A stretch of DNA of 64,000 bases from Mucilaginibacter sp. OK268 (GCF_900103125.1 NZ_FNJV01000001.1:62001-126000), one strand, 5' to 3'. Shown: positions 44,741 to 54,488, counted from the stretch's first letter. Numbers and translations are program-made. Notes: generated from the sequence alone by a model not told the origin.

Positions 44741-45337
44741 ATGAGACACGGAAACAAAAACAATCACTTAGGCCGTACTACCAGCCACCGCAAAGCGATG
44801 CTGGCTAACATGGCAACTTCGCTTATTTTACACAAGCGTATCACTACAACATTAGCAAAAGCAAAAGTTTTACGCGGTTATGTTGAGCCACTTTTAACAA
44901 AATCAAAAAACGATACTACTCACTCTCGTCGTACAGTGTTTAGCTATTTACAAGACAAAGACGCGGTTACTATTCTGTTCCGCGAAATTGCCGAGAAAAT
45001 TGCTACCCGTCCAGGCGGTTACACCCGTATTGTGAAGTTAGAGAACCGTTTAGGCGATAATGCTGAAATGGCTATCATCGAATTAGTAGACTATAACACT
45101 GTTTACGGTGTTGACACTGCAGCTGCAGCTAAAAAATCAACCCGTCGTCGTGGTGGTTCTACAGCAAAAGCTAAAACAGCAGCGCCAGCTACTAAAGAAA
45201 CTGCAGCTCCTGTTGAAGAAGCAAAAGTTGAAGAAGAAGAAGTTAAAGCAGCACCAGTTGCTGAAGCTACTGAAACTCCGGCTGCTGAAGCTCCTGCAAC
45301 TCCAGAAGCAGAAGAAAACGCTGAAAAAGGAGAATAA
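44741..45337 (+). CDS. rplQ: 50S ribosomal protein L17 with acidic tail
   Basis: 198 residues, longer than the 127-residue E. coli protein. The core ([33 protein letters not shown] stretch, [24 protein letters not shown]) ends near residue 125. About 70 residues of a low-complexity Ala/Glu/Thr/Pro tail follow, beginning with the basic stretch KKSTRRRGG. Last gene of the operon, with a terminator 20 bp after its stop. Confidence 0.95.
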   Translation: MRHGNKNNHLGRTTSHRKAMLANMATSLILHKRITTTLAKAKVLRGYVEPLLTKSKNDTTHSRRTVFSYLQDKDAVTILFREIAEKIATRPGGYTRIVKLENRLGDNAEMAIIELVDYNTVYGVDTAAAAKKSTRRRGGSTAKAKTAAPATKETAAPVEEAKVEEEEVKAAPVAEATETPAAEAPATPEAEENAEKGE

Positions 45338-45357
45338 TTTCTCTTTTGAGATATTAA

Positions 45358-45391
45358 GAAAACGCCTTGCTCACTTGAGTAGGGCGTTTTT
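45358..45391 (+). terminator. Terminator of the ribosomal operon
   Basis: AAAACGCC...GGGCGTTTTT, with an inner CTC/GAG pair, just after rplQ, ends the operon. Confidence 0.85.
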
Positions 45392-45566
45392 GTTTATGTC
45401 TGAATCAGAATTTTTAGACAATTTTCTGCCAACCTGTCACCAATGTGTATAGCATTTCTGACGCAATAATTGTCATCCTGACTATATACACTGCCAAATA
45501 GCTATTGGCACAAACGTTGATAAATAGCTGTAGTTAGTAAAATATTAAATCAAGTAAAACAATCAT

Positions 45567-47477
45567 ATGTCTAAAATAATTGGAATCGACTTAGGAACAA
45601 CAAACTCCTGCGTAGCTGTAATGGAAGGTAATGAGCCTGTAGTTATTGCTAACAGCGAGGGAAAACGTACTACGCCGTCCGTAGTAGCTTTTATTGACAA
45701 CGGCGAGCGTAAAGTTGGCGACCCTGCAAAACGTCAGGCCATCACCAATCCTACAAAAACCATATCGTCAATCAAACGCTTTATGGGTAACCAGTTTAAC
45801 GAAGTTACAAACGAAGCTGCCCGTGTGCCTTACAAGGTAGTAAAAGGCGATAACAACACTCCGCGTGTTGAAATTGGCGATCGTAAATACACTCCGCAAG
45901 AGATCTCGGCCATGATCCTTCAGAAAATGAAGAAAACTGCTGAAGACTTTTTGGGTACCGAAGTAACTGAAGCGGTTATTACCGTACCAGCTTACTTTAA
46001 CGATGCTCAGCGCCAGGCTACTAAAGAAGCCGGCGAAATTGCAGGTTTAAAAGTACGTCGTATCATTAACGAACCTACTGCTGCTGCCTTAGCTTATGGC
46101 TTTGATAAAGCGCACAAGGATATGAAGATCGCGGTATTTGACTGCGGTGGTGGTACACATGACGTATCTATCCTGGAATTGGGTGACGGTGTATTTGAAG
46201 TAAAATCAACCGATGGTGATACTCACTTAGGTGGTGACGACTTTGACCAGGTAATTATTGACTGGTTAGCCGACGAATTTAAAAGCGACGAAGGTATAGA
46301 TCTGCGTAAAGATCCAATGGCTTTACAACGTTTAAAAGAGTCTGCAGAGAAAGCTAAAATTGAGTTATCAAGCTCTGCACAAACAGAAATTAACTTACCA
46401 TACATCACTGCTGTTGATGGTATGCCAAAGCACTTGGTTAAAACTTTAACCCGTGCTAAATTTGAGCAACTGGCAGATAGCCTGATCAAACGTACTATTG
46501 ATCCATGTAAATCAGCTTTGAAAAACGCTGGCTTAAGCACATCAGATATCGACGAAGTTATCCTGGTAGGTGGTTCAACCCGTATCCCTGCTATACAGGA
46601 AGCTGTTGAGAAATTCTTTGGTAAAGCGCCTTCAAAAGGTGTTAACCCTGATGAAGTTGTAGCTATTGGTGCTGCTATTCAAGGTGGTGTATTAACCGGC
46701 GAAGTTAAAGATGTGTTGCTGTTAGATGTTACCCCACTTTCATTAGGTATCGAAACTATGGGTGGTGTAATGACCAAACTGATTGAGTCAAACACAACTA
46801 TCCCAACCAAAAAATCTGAAACTTTCTCAACCGCGTCTGATAGCCAGCCATCTGTTGAGATCCACATATTACAAGGTGAGCGCCCAATGGCTGCGGGTAA
46901 CCGTACTATAGGTCGTTTCCACCTGGATGGTATACCACCAGCACCTCGCGGTGTGCCTCAGGTTGAAGTAACCTTTGATATTGACGCAAACGGCATATTA
47001 CATGTATCTGCTAAAGATAAAGCAACCGGTAAAGAGCAAAAGATCCGTATCGAAGCTTCTTCAGGTTTAACTGATGCTGAGATCAAAAAGATGAAGGACG
47101 AAGCTGAAGCTAACGCTGATGCTGACAAAAAAGCAAAAGAAGAAGTTGAAAAATTGAATTCTGCTGATGCCCTGATCTTCTCGACAGAAAAACAATTGAA
47201 AGAGTACGGTGACAAAATTTCGGCCGACAAAAAAGGTCCTATCGAAGCAGGTTTAACCAAGTTGAAAGAAGCTTATGCCTCTAAAAACCTTGACGCTATC
47301 GAAGCTGCTCAAACCGAACTGAACGCTGCATGGGCTACCGCATCTGAAGAGATGTACAAAGCCTCTGCCGAAGCAGGTCAGCCAGGTGCCGAAGGTGCTC
47401 CGGGCGCAGGTCCGCAGGATCATGGTGACACCGTAACCGATGTTGACTTTGAAGAAGTAAAAGACGATACAAAATAA
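45567..47477 (+). CDS. dnaK: Molecular chaperone DnaK (Hsp70)
   Basis: 636 residues: the ATPase domain begins [19 protein letters not shown], with the phosphate loop [17 protein letters not shown] (a His in place of the usual Phe in GGTFD) and [11 protein letters not shown]. Then comes the substrate-binding domain ([21 protein letters not shown]) and the lid, ending in an acidic EEVKDD tail. It folds and protects proteins with DnaJ and GrpE, whose genes are not nearby. Single-gene unit with its own terminator. No clear heat-shock promoter was recognised in the 229-bp upstream region. Confidence 0.97.
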   Translation: MSKIIGIDLGTTNSCVAVMEGNEPVVIANSEGKRTTPSVVAFIDNGERKVGDPAKRQAITNPTKTISSIKRFMGNQFNEVTNEAARVPYKVVKGDNNTPRVEIGDRKYTPQEISAMILQKMKKTAEDFLGTEVTEAVITVPAYFNDAQRQATKEAGEIAGLKVRRIINEPTAAALAYGFDKAHKDMKIAVFDCGGGTHDVSILELGDGVFEVKSTDGDTHLGGDDFDQVIIDWLADEFKSDEGIDLRKDPMALQRLKESAEKAKIELSSSAQTEINLPYITAVDGMPKHLVKTLTRAKFEQLADSLIKRTIDPCKSALKNAGLSTSDIDEVILVGGSTRIPAIQEAVEKFFGKAPSKGVNPDEVVAIGAAIQGGVLTGEVKDVLLLDVTPLSLGIETMGGVMTKLIESNTTIPTKKSETFSTASDSQPSVEIHILQGERPMAAGNRTIGRFHLDGIPPAPRGVPQVEVTFDIDANGILHVSAKDKATGKEQKIRIEASSGLTDAEIKKMKDEAEANADADKKAKEEVEKLNSADALIFSTEKQLKEYGDKISADKKGPIEAGLTKLKEAYASKNLDAIEAAQTELNAAWATASEEMYKASAEAGQPGAEGAPGAGPQDHGDTVTDVDFEEVKDDTK

Positions 47478-47497
47478 TTTAAGTGTTGTTGAATAAT

Positions 47498-47537
47498 AAA
47501 AAGCCCGGTCAGGATTTTCCTGAACCGGGCTTTTTTG
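47498..47537 (+). terminator. Terminator of dnaK
   Basis: AAAAAGCCCGGTCAGG and CCTGAACCGGGCTTTTTT pair with a short loop and a T-run, 20 bp after the dnaK stop. Confidence 0.9.
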
Positions 47538-47564
47538 TTTGATGTAGAAGATTAATTATAGGAG

Positions 47565-48260
47565 GCTCCTATGGAGCCCAAAAGCTTTTTTGGGTTTTGG
47601 CTATAAACACGATGCTCCTCCGGAGCGTTTTCAAACATATTCCTCTTCGTTATAGACACAGTGTCCTTATGAATAATCTCCTGTAAACAGAATTTTGAAG
47701 ACGCTCCGAGAGCATCATGTTTACAGAATATTTCCATATGAATAATCTCCTGTAAACAGAATTTTGAAGACGCTCCGAGAGCATCATGTTTACAGTATAT
47801 TTCCATATTAATAATCTTCTGTAAACAGAATTTTGAAGGCGCTCCGAAGGAGCATCGTGTTTATAGTATATTTTCATATAAATAATCTCCTGTAAACAGA
47901 ATTTTGAAAACGCTCCGGAGGAGCATCGTGTTTATAGTATATTTTCATATAAATAATCTCTTGTAAACAGAATTCTGAAAACGCTCCGGAGGAGCATCGT
48001 GTTTATAGTATATTTTCATATAAATAATCTCTTGTAAACAGAATTCTGAAAACGCTCCGGAGGAGCATCGTGTTTATAGTATATTTTCATATAAATAATC
48101 TCTTGTAAACAGAATTCTGAAAACGCTCCGGAGGAGCATCGTGTTTATAGTATATTTTCATATAAATAATCTCTTGTAAACAGAATTCTGAAAACGCTCC
48201 GGAGGAGCATCGTGTTTATAGTATATTTTCATTCGACGAGTTTGGCTCCAGCGGAGCCCC
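47565..48260. repeat. Tandem REP-like hairpin array (eight 69-71 bp units)
   Basis: Eight tandem units begin at 47672, 47741, 47810, 47881, 47952, 48023, 48094 and 48165 and end near 48234. Periods are 69, 69, 71, 71, 71, 71 and 71 bp. Each holds an outer stem (CTGTAAACA / TGTTTACAG or TGTTTATAG) and an inner stem GCTCC-GGA-GGAGC, so each can fold into a long hairpin. The last four or five units are almost identical, while the first three differ at several sites, so the array likely grew by duplication at its right side. A single inverted copy lies at 47597-47640. Hairpins GGCTCC-TAT-GGAGCC (near 47567) and GGCTCC-AGC-GGAGCC (near 48243) flank the array on both sides. The Y1 transposase gene lies 11 bp beyond the region. 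Open frames across it only reflect the repeat. Confidence 0.9.
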
Positions 48261-48270
48261 CTTAATTCCA

Positions 48271-48732
48271 CTATTCAATAAAATCAAATAGATATTTATC
48301 TTCAAACGAGATTTCAAACTTTTTCAATAATTCTAAATATTCTTGTTTGAATGTTTTTTTCTGATGATGAGTTTCCTGGTTAAGCACATATCTTATCACT
48401 GCATCAATATGTGAATGCGAATAGGAGAATACCCCATAGCCTTCCTGCCAGTTGAATTTACCTTTTATCCAATTTTTACTATTGATAAAATCGTTACTTT
48501 CAACCTTAATTTCTTTAATAAAATCTGAAATTAGGATATTGGGTTTAAATCCTACGAAAATATGGATATGATCAGGCATACAATTTATAGCCAACAACTT
48601 AACCTTTCGGTTTTGAATAAGGGCACTTATATATTTATGTAATTCTTCTTTATTATCCTTTGATATGAGATTTTGTCTGCCTTTAACAGCAAAAACAAAT
48701 TGCAGATAAATCTGGGAAAAGGTATTGGCCAT
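48271..48732 (-). CDS. IS200-like HuH/Y1 transposase (REP-associated, RAYT type)
   Basis: The 153-residue single-domain Y1 transposase has the HuH metal-binding motif H55-I-H57 (NCMPDHIHIFV) and the catalytic tyrosine motif Y115 (AVIRYVLNQETHH). Both are in the positions of the IS200/IS605 Y1 family. There is no TnpB gene nearby. Instead, a tandem REP-like array starts right after its 3' end, as in REP-associated tyrosine transposases (RAYTs), which cut and join single-stranded REP hairpins. It is complete, so it may be active. Confidence 0.85.
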   Translation of the reverse strand: MANTFSQIYLQFVFAVKGRQNLISKDNKEELHKYISALIQNRKVKLLAINCMPDHIHIFVGFKPNILISDFIKEIKVESNDFINSKNWIKGKFNWQEGYGVFSYSHSHIDAVIRYVLNQETHHQKKTFKQEYLELLKKFEISFEDKYLFDFIE

Positions 48733-48792
48733 ACTGTTTTAAGAAACTTAAAATTAGTTTGTTTCCTTCGATATTCAGCATAGAATAATAAC

Positions 48793-48819
48793 AAAAAATC
48801 CCACTCGAGGCGGGATTTT
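48793..48819 (-). terminator. Terminator of the sugar nucleotidyltransferase gene
   Basis: On the minus strand AAAATCCC-gcctcgagt-GGGATTTTTT forms a hairpin followed by T residues, 20 bp after the stop at 48840. Confidence 0.75.
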
Positions 48820-48839
48820 AAATATTGGAAAGGATTAAA

Positions 48840-49742
48840 TTAATCCCAAAGTTTTGAAGGATAAGTGCCGTTGTTCACCAGTTCCGATATGCTTTTTTGT
48901 ACAATAGGTTTATCCTCTTTATAAGTTACGCCAAACCATTTTGAGCCGGTAGGGATAACTTTGAATGAAGCAGTGCCCGCTTTGATCAGCTCATCGGCAA
49001 CCAATGGAATAAAGAACTCTGATTTTGGGTTATTTTCATTCGCTGCCACAAATTCTTTGAACATATCTTCACTTTGTGCGAATACGGCGGGAGTAAAGCC
49101 CCAAAAGTTCATCGATACGCGGGTGTCGTTTGATAAAGCGTGCTCGCCGGTAGCATCTTTATAAGCTACGCTGCCGTCTTCTTTAAAATAAACTTCGGTG
49201 CGCTCGTTAATCTCCACCATGTTACCTTCGTCGTTAACTTTACAAACCCCACGCGACACGGAACCATAGTCAGACAAGGTCCTGTCAATCTGGTAACCGA
49301 TCAGTGAGTAGGTATCGTCAGCTACTTCGGAGGTTAAAAATTTGGCCATTTTCTCAAAGGAGTCATAACCATAAAAGTCATCGGCGTTGATCACGCAAAA
49401 AGGCTCATTGATCTGATTACGGGCAGCAAGTACCGCGTGAGCAGTACCCCATGGTTTAGCGCGTTCAATCGTTTTATCAATACCAAAAGGAGTTAGGTCA
49501 AAACTTTGAAAGACATAATCAGTTTCAATACGACCCTTAAGCTTAGGTTCAAAAATAGCTTTGAAATTATCGGCAAATTCTTCGCGGATAATAAAACTAA
49601 CTTTGCCAAAACCCGCTTTGATAGCATCGTAAATGGAATAGTCAATAATAGTTTCTCCGTTGGGGCCAAAGCCATCAACTTGTTTCATACTGCCATAACG
49701 GCTGGCCATTCCTGCGGCCAAAATAAGGAGTGTTGGTTTCAT
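48840..49742 (-). CDS. Sugar-phosphate nucleotidyltransferase
   Basis: The 300-residue product starts with the nucleotide-binding motif LILAAGMASRYGSMKQVD, typical of NTP_transferase enzymes (UTP- or dTTP-glucose-1-phosphate type). Other family segments follow: KPWGTAHAVLAARN and CVINADDFYG with the Asp that binds Mg. It would join a sugar-1-phosphate to a nucleotide for cell-surface polymers. GalU, RmlA and mannose types cannot be told apart by eye. Single minus-strand gene with its own terminator. Confidence 0.8.
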   Translation of the reverse strand: MKPTLLILAAGMASRYGSMKQVDGFGPNGETIIDYSIYDAIKAGFGKVSFIIREEFADNFKAIFEPKLKGRIETDYVFQSFDLTPFGIDKTIERAKPWGTAHAVLAARNQINEPFCVINADDFYGYDSFEKMAKFLTSEVADDTYSLIGYQIDRTLSDYGSVSRGVCKVNDEGNMVEINERTEVYFKEDGSVAYKDATGEHALSNDTRVSMNFWGFTPAVFAQSEDMFKEFVAANENNPKSEFFIPLVADELIKAGTASFKVIPTGSKWFGVTYKEDKPIVQKSISELVNNGTYPSKLWD

Positions 49743-49841
49743 AGATATACGTTGGGGTATTTTGAAATAACTATATGCCCTTGCATAAATTTTTATAGTG
49801 AAATCAATCTATTACTCAAATTGTTTTAAAAAAATGAGTAA

Positions 49842-50957
49842 TTATTTGATATATCTGAAATCCTGACCGGCTTTGATATTCAATAACGACTCATAAATAA
49901 GACGTATCACATTGTCCACGTCCTCTTTGTGGATCATCTCAACCGTAGTATGCATATACCGTAGTGGTAAAGAGATCAGTGCCGATGGTACGCCATCATT
50001 TGAATAAGCAAATGCGTCGGTATCGGTACCGGTTGAGCGCGATGATGCCTGGCGCTGAAAAGGGATATTGGCTTTCTGAGCCGTTTCGATAAGCAATTTG
50101 TTCAGATTATTTTGAACCGCAGGCGCATATGATACCACCGGACCTTTACCACAAGCCAGATCGCCCTGGGTTATTTTGTTGATCATAGGTGTTTGTGTAT
50201 CATGCGTAACATCGGTTACAATAGCTACGTTAGGCTTTATTTTGTGGGCTATCATTTCGGCGCCACGCAAGCCTATTTCTTCCTGTACCGCGTTTACAAT
50301 ATACAAGCCGAAAGGTAACTTTACTTTATTCTCTTTTAATAAACGGGCAACCTCGGCTATCATAAAGCCACCAGCACGGTTATCCAATGCGCGGCCAACA
50401 TAATAACGGTCGTTCAGGATCATGAATTCATCCTCATAGGTAATTACGCAACCTACATGGATGCCCAGTTTCTCTACCTCTTCTTTTGAAGTACAACCGC
50501 AATCCAGGAAAATATTTTTTAAAGTTGGGGCTTCTTCTTTGTCGCCACCCAGGCGGGTATGAATAGCCGGCCAGCCGAAAACCGCTTTTACCACGCCATT
50601 ATCGGTATGTATGTTCACCCTTTTTGAAGGGGCTATCTGGTGGTCTGAACCACCGTTACGGATCACATATATTAAGCCGTCATTGGTAATGTAATTTACA
50701 AACCATGATATCTCATCGGCATGGGCCTCAATAACTACTTTGTAATCGGCCTTTGGATTGATAACACCTACAGCGGTACCGTAATTATCTACATAATGGG
50801 TATCGATGTAAGGTTTCAGATAGTCGAGCCATAATTCCTGGCCTTTCCATTCAAAACCGGTAGGGGAAGGATTGTTTATATATTTTTCAAAAAATGAAAG
50901 AGAAGTTTCGTTTACGATGGGAGTATGCGTTGAGGCATCAGATTTTTTTTTAGCCAT
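49842..50957 (-). CDS. M42-family metallopeptidase (glutamyl aminopeptidase-like)
   Basis: The protein of about 371 residues belongs to the M42 family of dinuclear metalloaminopeptidases. Visible motifs are VIEAHADEISWFV (His and Asp ligands), GRALDNRAGGFM, VQEEIGLRGAE (catalytic Glu), VTDVTHDTQTP and the last ligand HTTVEMI. It trims peptides in the cytoplasm, usually as a dodecamer. The start at 50957 (MAKKKSD) is preferred over one four codons upstream. Confidence 0.9.
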   Translation of the reverse strand: MAKKKSDASTHTPIVNETSLSFFEKYINNPSPTGFEWKGQELWLDYLKPYIDTHYVDNYGTAVGVINPKADYKVVIEAHADEISWFVNYITNDGLIYVIRNGGSDHQIAPSKRVNIHTDNGVVKAVFGWPAIHTRLGGDKEEAPTLKNIFLDCGCTSKEEVEKLGIHVGCVITYEDEFMILNDRYYVGRALDNRAGGFMIAEVARLLKENKVKLPFGLYIVNAVQEEIGLRGAEMIAHKIKPNVAIVTDVTHDTQTPMINKITQGDLACGKGPVVSYAPAVQNNLNKLLIETAQKANIPFQRQASSRSTGTDTDAFAYSNDGVPSALISLPLRYMHTTVEMIHKEDVDNVIRLIYESLLNIKAGQDFRYIK

Positions 50958-50988
50958 ATTTTTTAGCAAACTATTTTTTAGTAATAAG

Positions 50989-50996
50989 CAAATATA
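50989..50996 (-). promoter_or_regulatory. -7 box before the M42 peptidase
   Basis: On the minus strand TATATTTG matches TAnnTTTG, 32 bp before the ATG at 50957. The -33 element is unclear. Confidence 0.4.
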
Positions 50997-51236
50997 ACAA
51001 AGTTGATGTTAAAGCCCTAAAATAACCTGTCATATTGGAAATAAAAACACGTTTTTATTATTAATTTAATACTAATGTTACAGCATTAGCGTTTTTTTTT
51101 GAAATATGTAAAATTTACGGCACTTGATTAATTAGTTGTGATTAACTGTAGAATTTACATTAATGCCACATTAATATTCATTTCAAATTCATTGTAGTTT
51201 CTTAATTTTACATCCATCTATAATTTACCTCACACC

Positions 51237-52103
51237 GTGAAACTGTTTAAGCTAATCTGCATATTATTTATAGTTGGGCTAACCTCATGTAATGTGGTAC
51301 AATACGCCACCGTGCCTGTTGACTATGCCCCCAAACTGGTATTTAAAACCGATACCGCCCGCATCCTGGTGGTTAACCGGGTTACTTTTGATTCAACCCG
51401 TATAAATAAGCGCAAGATCATGGCCCTTAAAGCCGCGGCCTATAGCGCTATAACCGGAGCCGAAAAAGAGCTGAAATTGCTGCCTGGTGTTAAAATTTCC
51501 AGTCTTGTAGATTCCGTATCATTTAGTGCCAATAAAGATTCCGTAAAGCATCTGGCAGCCAAATACAAAGCCAATTACGTTTTAACGCTTGATAGTTTTA
51601 ACGCAGGACTTGTGCTTGATAATGTACAGTATGATGGTAATGCCCAGATAGCTTATTATAGCACCAAAGCCAGTGTGGCTTTTACTTTACATGAAAGTAA
51701 TGGCATCTTTTTTAAAAAGCTCAAGGGCTTAGCTACAGAGCCGCAGGATGGTAGGTTTGGCTATTCTATTGATGGCGCAGCCCGCAATGCTGCGCTTGAT
51801 GCACTGAAAGATTATTTACCCTATACCATTACCAATTACCGACCGCTTTATAATCAAAGCGATCCGTTGGCATTATCTGTACGGCAAATACTGGCTGGCC
51901 GGTTTGATATCGCGTTTAAAATACTCAACCCGATCATTGATGGCCCCGACCCCAAACAAGCCAGTAGAGCGGCTTATAACTTAGCTGTGGTTTACGAGGC
52001 GCAAGGTGATATTGATGAGGCCCTTGAACTGGCCAAACTATCCAATCAGAAACAGCAAAATGATTATGCCACAACGCTTATCGCGGCGCTGATCAAAGAG
52101 TGA
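51237..52103 (+). CDS. Lipoprotein of the DUF6340 type, copy 1, GTG start
   Basis: The 288-residue protein has a lipobox (VGLTSC, Cys18) and a mature domain without a name I can prove. It resembles the DUF6340 group of Bacteroidetes lipoproteins. The C-terminus (AYNLAVVYEAQGDIDEALELAKLSNQK) is TPR-like. The start is GTG at 51237, as no ATG lies upstream in the signal-peptide region. The next gene, also GTG-started, is a clear paralogue. The unusual Cys18-V-V-Q-Y-A-T-V-P motif after the lipobox is shared. Confidence 0.75.
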   Translation: MKLFKLICILFIVGLTSCNVVQYATVPVDYAPKLVFKTDTARILVVNRVTFDSTRINKRKIMALKAAAYSAITGAEKELKLLPGVKISSLVDSVSFSANKDSVKHLAAKYKANYVLTLDSFNAGLVLDNVQYDGNAQIAYYSTKASVAFTLHESNGIFFKKLKGLATEPQDGRFGYSIDGAARNAALDALKDYLPYTITNYRPLYNQSDPLALSVRQILAGRFDIAFKILNPIIDGPDPKQASRAAYNLAVVYEAQGDIDEALELAKLSNQKQQNDYATTLIAALIKE

Positions 52104-52177
52104 TAAATTTTACCTACATGCTGCAATAAATGCGCTGACATATCAGTTATTGAGGAGTTCCTTATCTCAATAATCCT

Positions 52178-53104
52178 GTGAATGCATTTAAATTATTATG
52201 CCTGTTATTTATTGTTGGGTTAACCTCATGTGGCACGGCAAAATATGCAACCGTACCCGTATCTGTTAACTATTCGGCTAAGCTGACCCTAACCCAGGAT
52301 TCAACGCATATCCTGATCATCAACAGGCTGGTTTACGATTCCACTAAAATCACCAATAAAAAGAAACTGGCTGTACTACGGGGAGGGGCTTATAGCGCTA
52401 CCATGGCGGCCGAAAATGAATTAAAACAGCTCAAGGGTATCCGGGTGACTAATCTGGTTGATTCGATACCATTTGCTGCCAATACCGATTCCATCAAACA
52501 ACTGGCCGCCAGCCATCATGCAGCCTATATACTGGCGCTTGATAATTTTACAGCTGATATCGTCTTGGATCAGATAGATGGCTCTAGTGATGAGCGTACT
52601 GCCTATTACAATACCAAGGCTGAGGTTAATTTTACTTTGTACGAAAGCAATGGCCTGTATTTTAAAAAGCTGAAAGGTCTGGCTAACGACCCGCAATCTG
52701 AAGGGGCGTACGGAGGCTTTCTGGGCGAACTGCTTTTTGCCCCAGGTATAAAGGGGAATAAATTTGCCGTGAACGGCGCTGCCCACAATGCCGTTTTAGA
52801 CGCACTGAAAGATTACCTCCCATACGCTGTTACCAATAACAGGCCACTATACAATGAGGGTGATGAACTGCAATCGGCGGTTAAGCAAATACAAGCCGAA
52901 CGGTTTGATATGGCGTATAAAATACTCAACCCGCTTATTGATAGTACCGATGTTCAGCTGGCCAGCAAGGCGGCTTATAACCTGGCTGTTGTGTATGAGG
53001 CGCAGGGCGACATTGAGGCAGCGCTTGAACTCGCACGACAATCCAATCAAAAGCAAGACAATGTGTTTGCCAGTAACCTCATTGCAGCGCTGATCAAAGA
53101 GTAA
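52178..53104 (+). CDS. Lipoprotein of the DUF6340 type, copy 2, GTG start
   Basis: 308 residues, paralogous to the preceding gene over the full length. Shared features include the lipobox FIVGLTSC, KYATVPV, the YSATMAAENELK region, the FTLYESNG motif and the same TPR-like C-terminus (AYNLAVVYEAQGDIEAALELARQSNQK). It has one insertion of about 20 residues near 180 (GAYGGFLGELLFAPGIKGN) that copy 1 lacks. Starts with GTG at 52178, 74 bp after copy 1. Its end overlaps the convergent GNAT gene by 11 bp. Confidence 0.75.
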   Translation: MNAFKLLCLLFIVGLTSCGTAKYATVPVSVNYSAKLTLTQDSTHILIINRLVYDSTKITNKKKLAVLRGGAYSATMAAENELKQLKGIRVTNLVDSIPFAANTDSIKQLAASHHAAYILALDNFTADIVLDQIDGSSDERTAYYNTKAEVNFTLYESNGLYFKKLKGLANDPQSEGAYGGFLGELLFAPGIKGNKFAVNGAAHNAVLDALKDYLPYAVTNNRPLYNEGDELQSAVKQIQAERFDMAYKILNPLIDSTDVQLASKAAYNLAVVYEAQGDIEAALELARQSNQKQDNVFASNLIAALIKE

Positions 53105-53507
53105 GATCTTTTTCGAGTATCTCGTAGTCAAAGCCATGGCGGCTAAACAGCTGCCAGGTATGTTCAAAACCCGCTTTAAGGTAAAACCCGATGGCCGAAA
53201 CCCGGGCATTGCACCATAACCTTTTAGCGCCGTTTGTTTTAGCGAATTGGGTAATATGCTCCAGCATTTGCCTGCCGATCCCCATATTTTGCAAACTATC
53301 ATCCACCGCGAACTTGCGGAACTGGTAATCATCGCCTTTGGCAAACAGAGATACCACCGATACAATGTCGTTATCCTTAAAAGCGGCAAAATGAAGCCCG
53401 TTATTATCCTCTTCCATCTCCATCTCATACAGCTTTTGTTCGGGATATAAAATTCTTTGTCGTAGGCGCCATGTTAGTTCAGGGCGTATTTGTTCTATGT
53501 GGATCAT
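53094..53507 (-). CDS. GNAT-family N-acetyltransferase
   Basis: 137 residues with the GNAT fold. The acetyl-CoA-binding motif A reads RKFAVDDSLQNMGIGRQML (Q/R-x-x-G-x-G/A as QNMGIG) and motif B includes WCNARVSAIGFYLKAGF. The target amine is unknown. Convergent with the lipoprotein gene, overlapping by 11 bp. Confidence 0.85.
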   Translation of the reverse strand: MIHIEQIRPELTWRLRQRILYPEQKLYEMEMEEDNNGLHFAAFKDNDIVSVVSLFAKGDDYQFRKFAVDDSLQNMGIGRQMLEHITQFAKTNGAKRLWCNARVSAIGFYLKAGFEHTWQLFSRHGFDYEILEKDLTL

Positions 53508-53552
53508 TAGCGCAAAAGTAAAAAATAACCGGTATCAGGTGCCAATGGCAAA

Positions 53553-54488
53553 TTATTCTTCCATGCTGTTAAGCATCTCCAAAAAGTTTTCGGTTGGATA
53601 AAACTCTATTGTATTATCAATAATTTTATAGGGTTGGTTTTCAAATTTACCATCCCTGTACCAAAGTAGTTTATTGCTGATGGAACCCGGGCCTTCCCTG
53701 TCCATACCATAAATAGTAGGGATAAGGCTATTAATAGCTGTGGTAACCTCCAGACTGTCTATCATATAAAAAATGGCACACTCTCTATGCGGTATGCCAA
53801 TGAGTGCACCTTTAGATCCCATTAGTTGGGGATAATGTGGTAATTCAAATAAAATGTTGGGCACAAAATTATGTCCGCCCCCTATAAACCAGATATCGGT
53901 ATTTCCTAATTTTTCTTTGGAGAGATGAAATTGGTAGTTATTTCGGGAGTTTTCTTTGGCTTTCTCAAACAGCTCCTCGTTTGTTTTATTCCAATGAGCG
54001 GCCTGTTCTGGTTTAATGTTTACTACGGTATCGGGCAGATCAAACATCAATAAGGCAAACAGATCATCAACTATATTTTGGCTAATGGTAAATTTCTTTC
54101 CGATTGGGGCAAAGTATTCATACGGATAAATTTTGACGCAGATATATTGTTCAACCTTTTCATAATCAGTAACTATTTTTTGAAATTCTTTTTCAAAAGC
54201 AAAGGTTTTACTAATAGCATCAAAATAGCTGCTAACTATCTCGTGATAATGGGATAGCTCATCCTGTTTGCATGTTTGAGCCGCATTCATCAGTCCTAAG
54301 GTTTTGAAACCAAAATCGTTTGGGCCGGTTTGCAGGGTACCATCACTCCCAAGTTCGTAGGTTATATTCTTTTCGGAAAAATAGCTTTGGATGGATTTGA
54401 TAAATGCATCATACTCTTCCGGGGTGAAAAACGAAGCCCATTCCGGCACTTCAGGTTTATTGCTTTTTCGTTTAAAAATTGAAAACAT
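53553..54488 (-). CDS. Hypothetical protein, possibly DUF1444/YtpQ-like
   Basis: From the ATG at 54488 the product has about 311 residues and starts FSIFKRKSNKP. The alternating alpha/beta pattern (QYICVKIYPYEYFAP, LFALLMFDLPDTVVNI, FIGGGHNFVPNILFELPHYPQL, GALIGIPHRECAIFYMID) resembles the YtpQ/DUF1444 fold, but I am not certain. No signal peptide is seen. An upstream in-frame start at 54572 would add a hydrophobic stretch and is less likely. Confidence 0.5.
   Translation of the reverse strand: MFSIFKRKSNKPEVPEWASFFTPEEYDAFIKSIQSYFSEKNITYELGSDGTLQTGPNDFGFKTLGLMNAAQTCKQDELSHYHEIVSSYFDAISKTFAFEKEFQKIVTDYEKVEQYICVKIYPYEYFAPIGKKFTISQNIVDDLFALLMFDLPDTVVNIKPEQAAHWNKTNEELFEKAKENSRNNYQFHLSKEKLGNTDIWFIGGGHNFVPNILFELPHYPQLMGSKGALIGIPHRECAIFYMIDSLEVTTAINSLIPTIYGMDREGPGSISNKLLWYRDGKFENQPYKIIDNTIEFYPTENFLEMLNSMEE

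Noticed and set aside
47552..47877. Open frames of 84 and 75 codons on the minus strand across the repeat array
   Set aside because: Their proteins only repeat the same peptide (KHDA..., KFCLQE...) as a direct result of the 69-bp unit, a multiple of three. The later 71-bp units shift the frame, so there is no selection for coding.
47672..48234. CRISPR array
   Set aside because: Although repeats are regular, the whole 69-71 bp unit is repeated with no unique spacers, units carry long hairpins, and no cas gene is near.
48271..48732. Full IS200/IS605 element with TnpB and guide RNA
   Set aside because: Only the single Y1 domain is present. No TnpB/IscB-like frame is next to it, so a RAYT reading fits better.
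52847..53428. 193-codon frame on the minus strand overlapping the lipoprotein and GNAT genes
   Set aside because: It overlaps two genes with clear domains and has no recognisable domain or start context.
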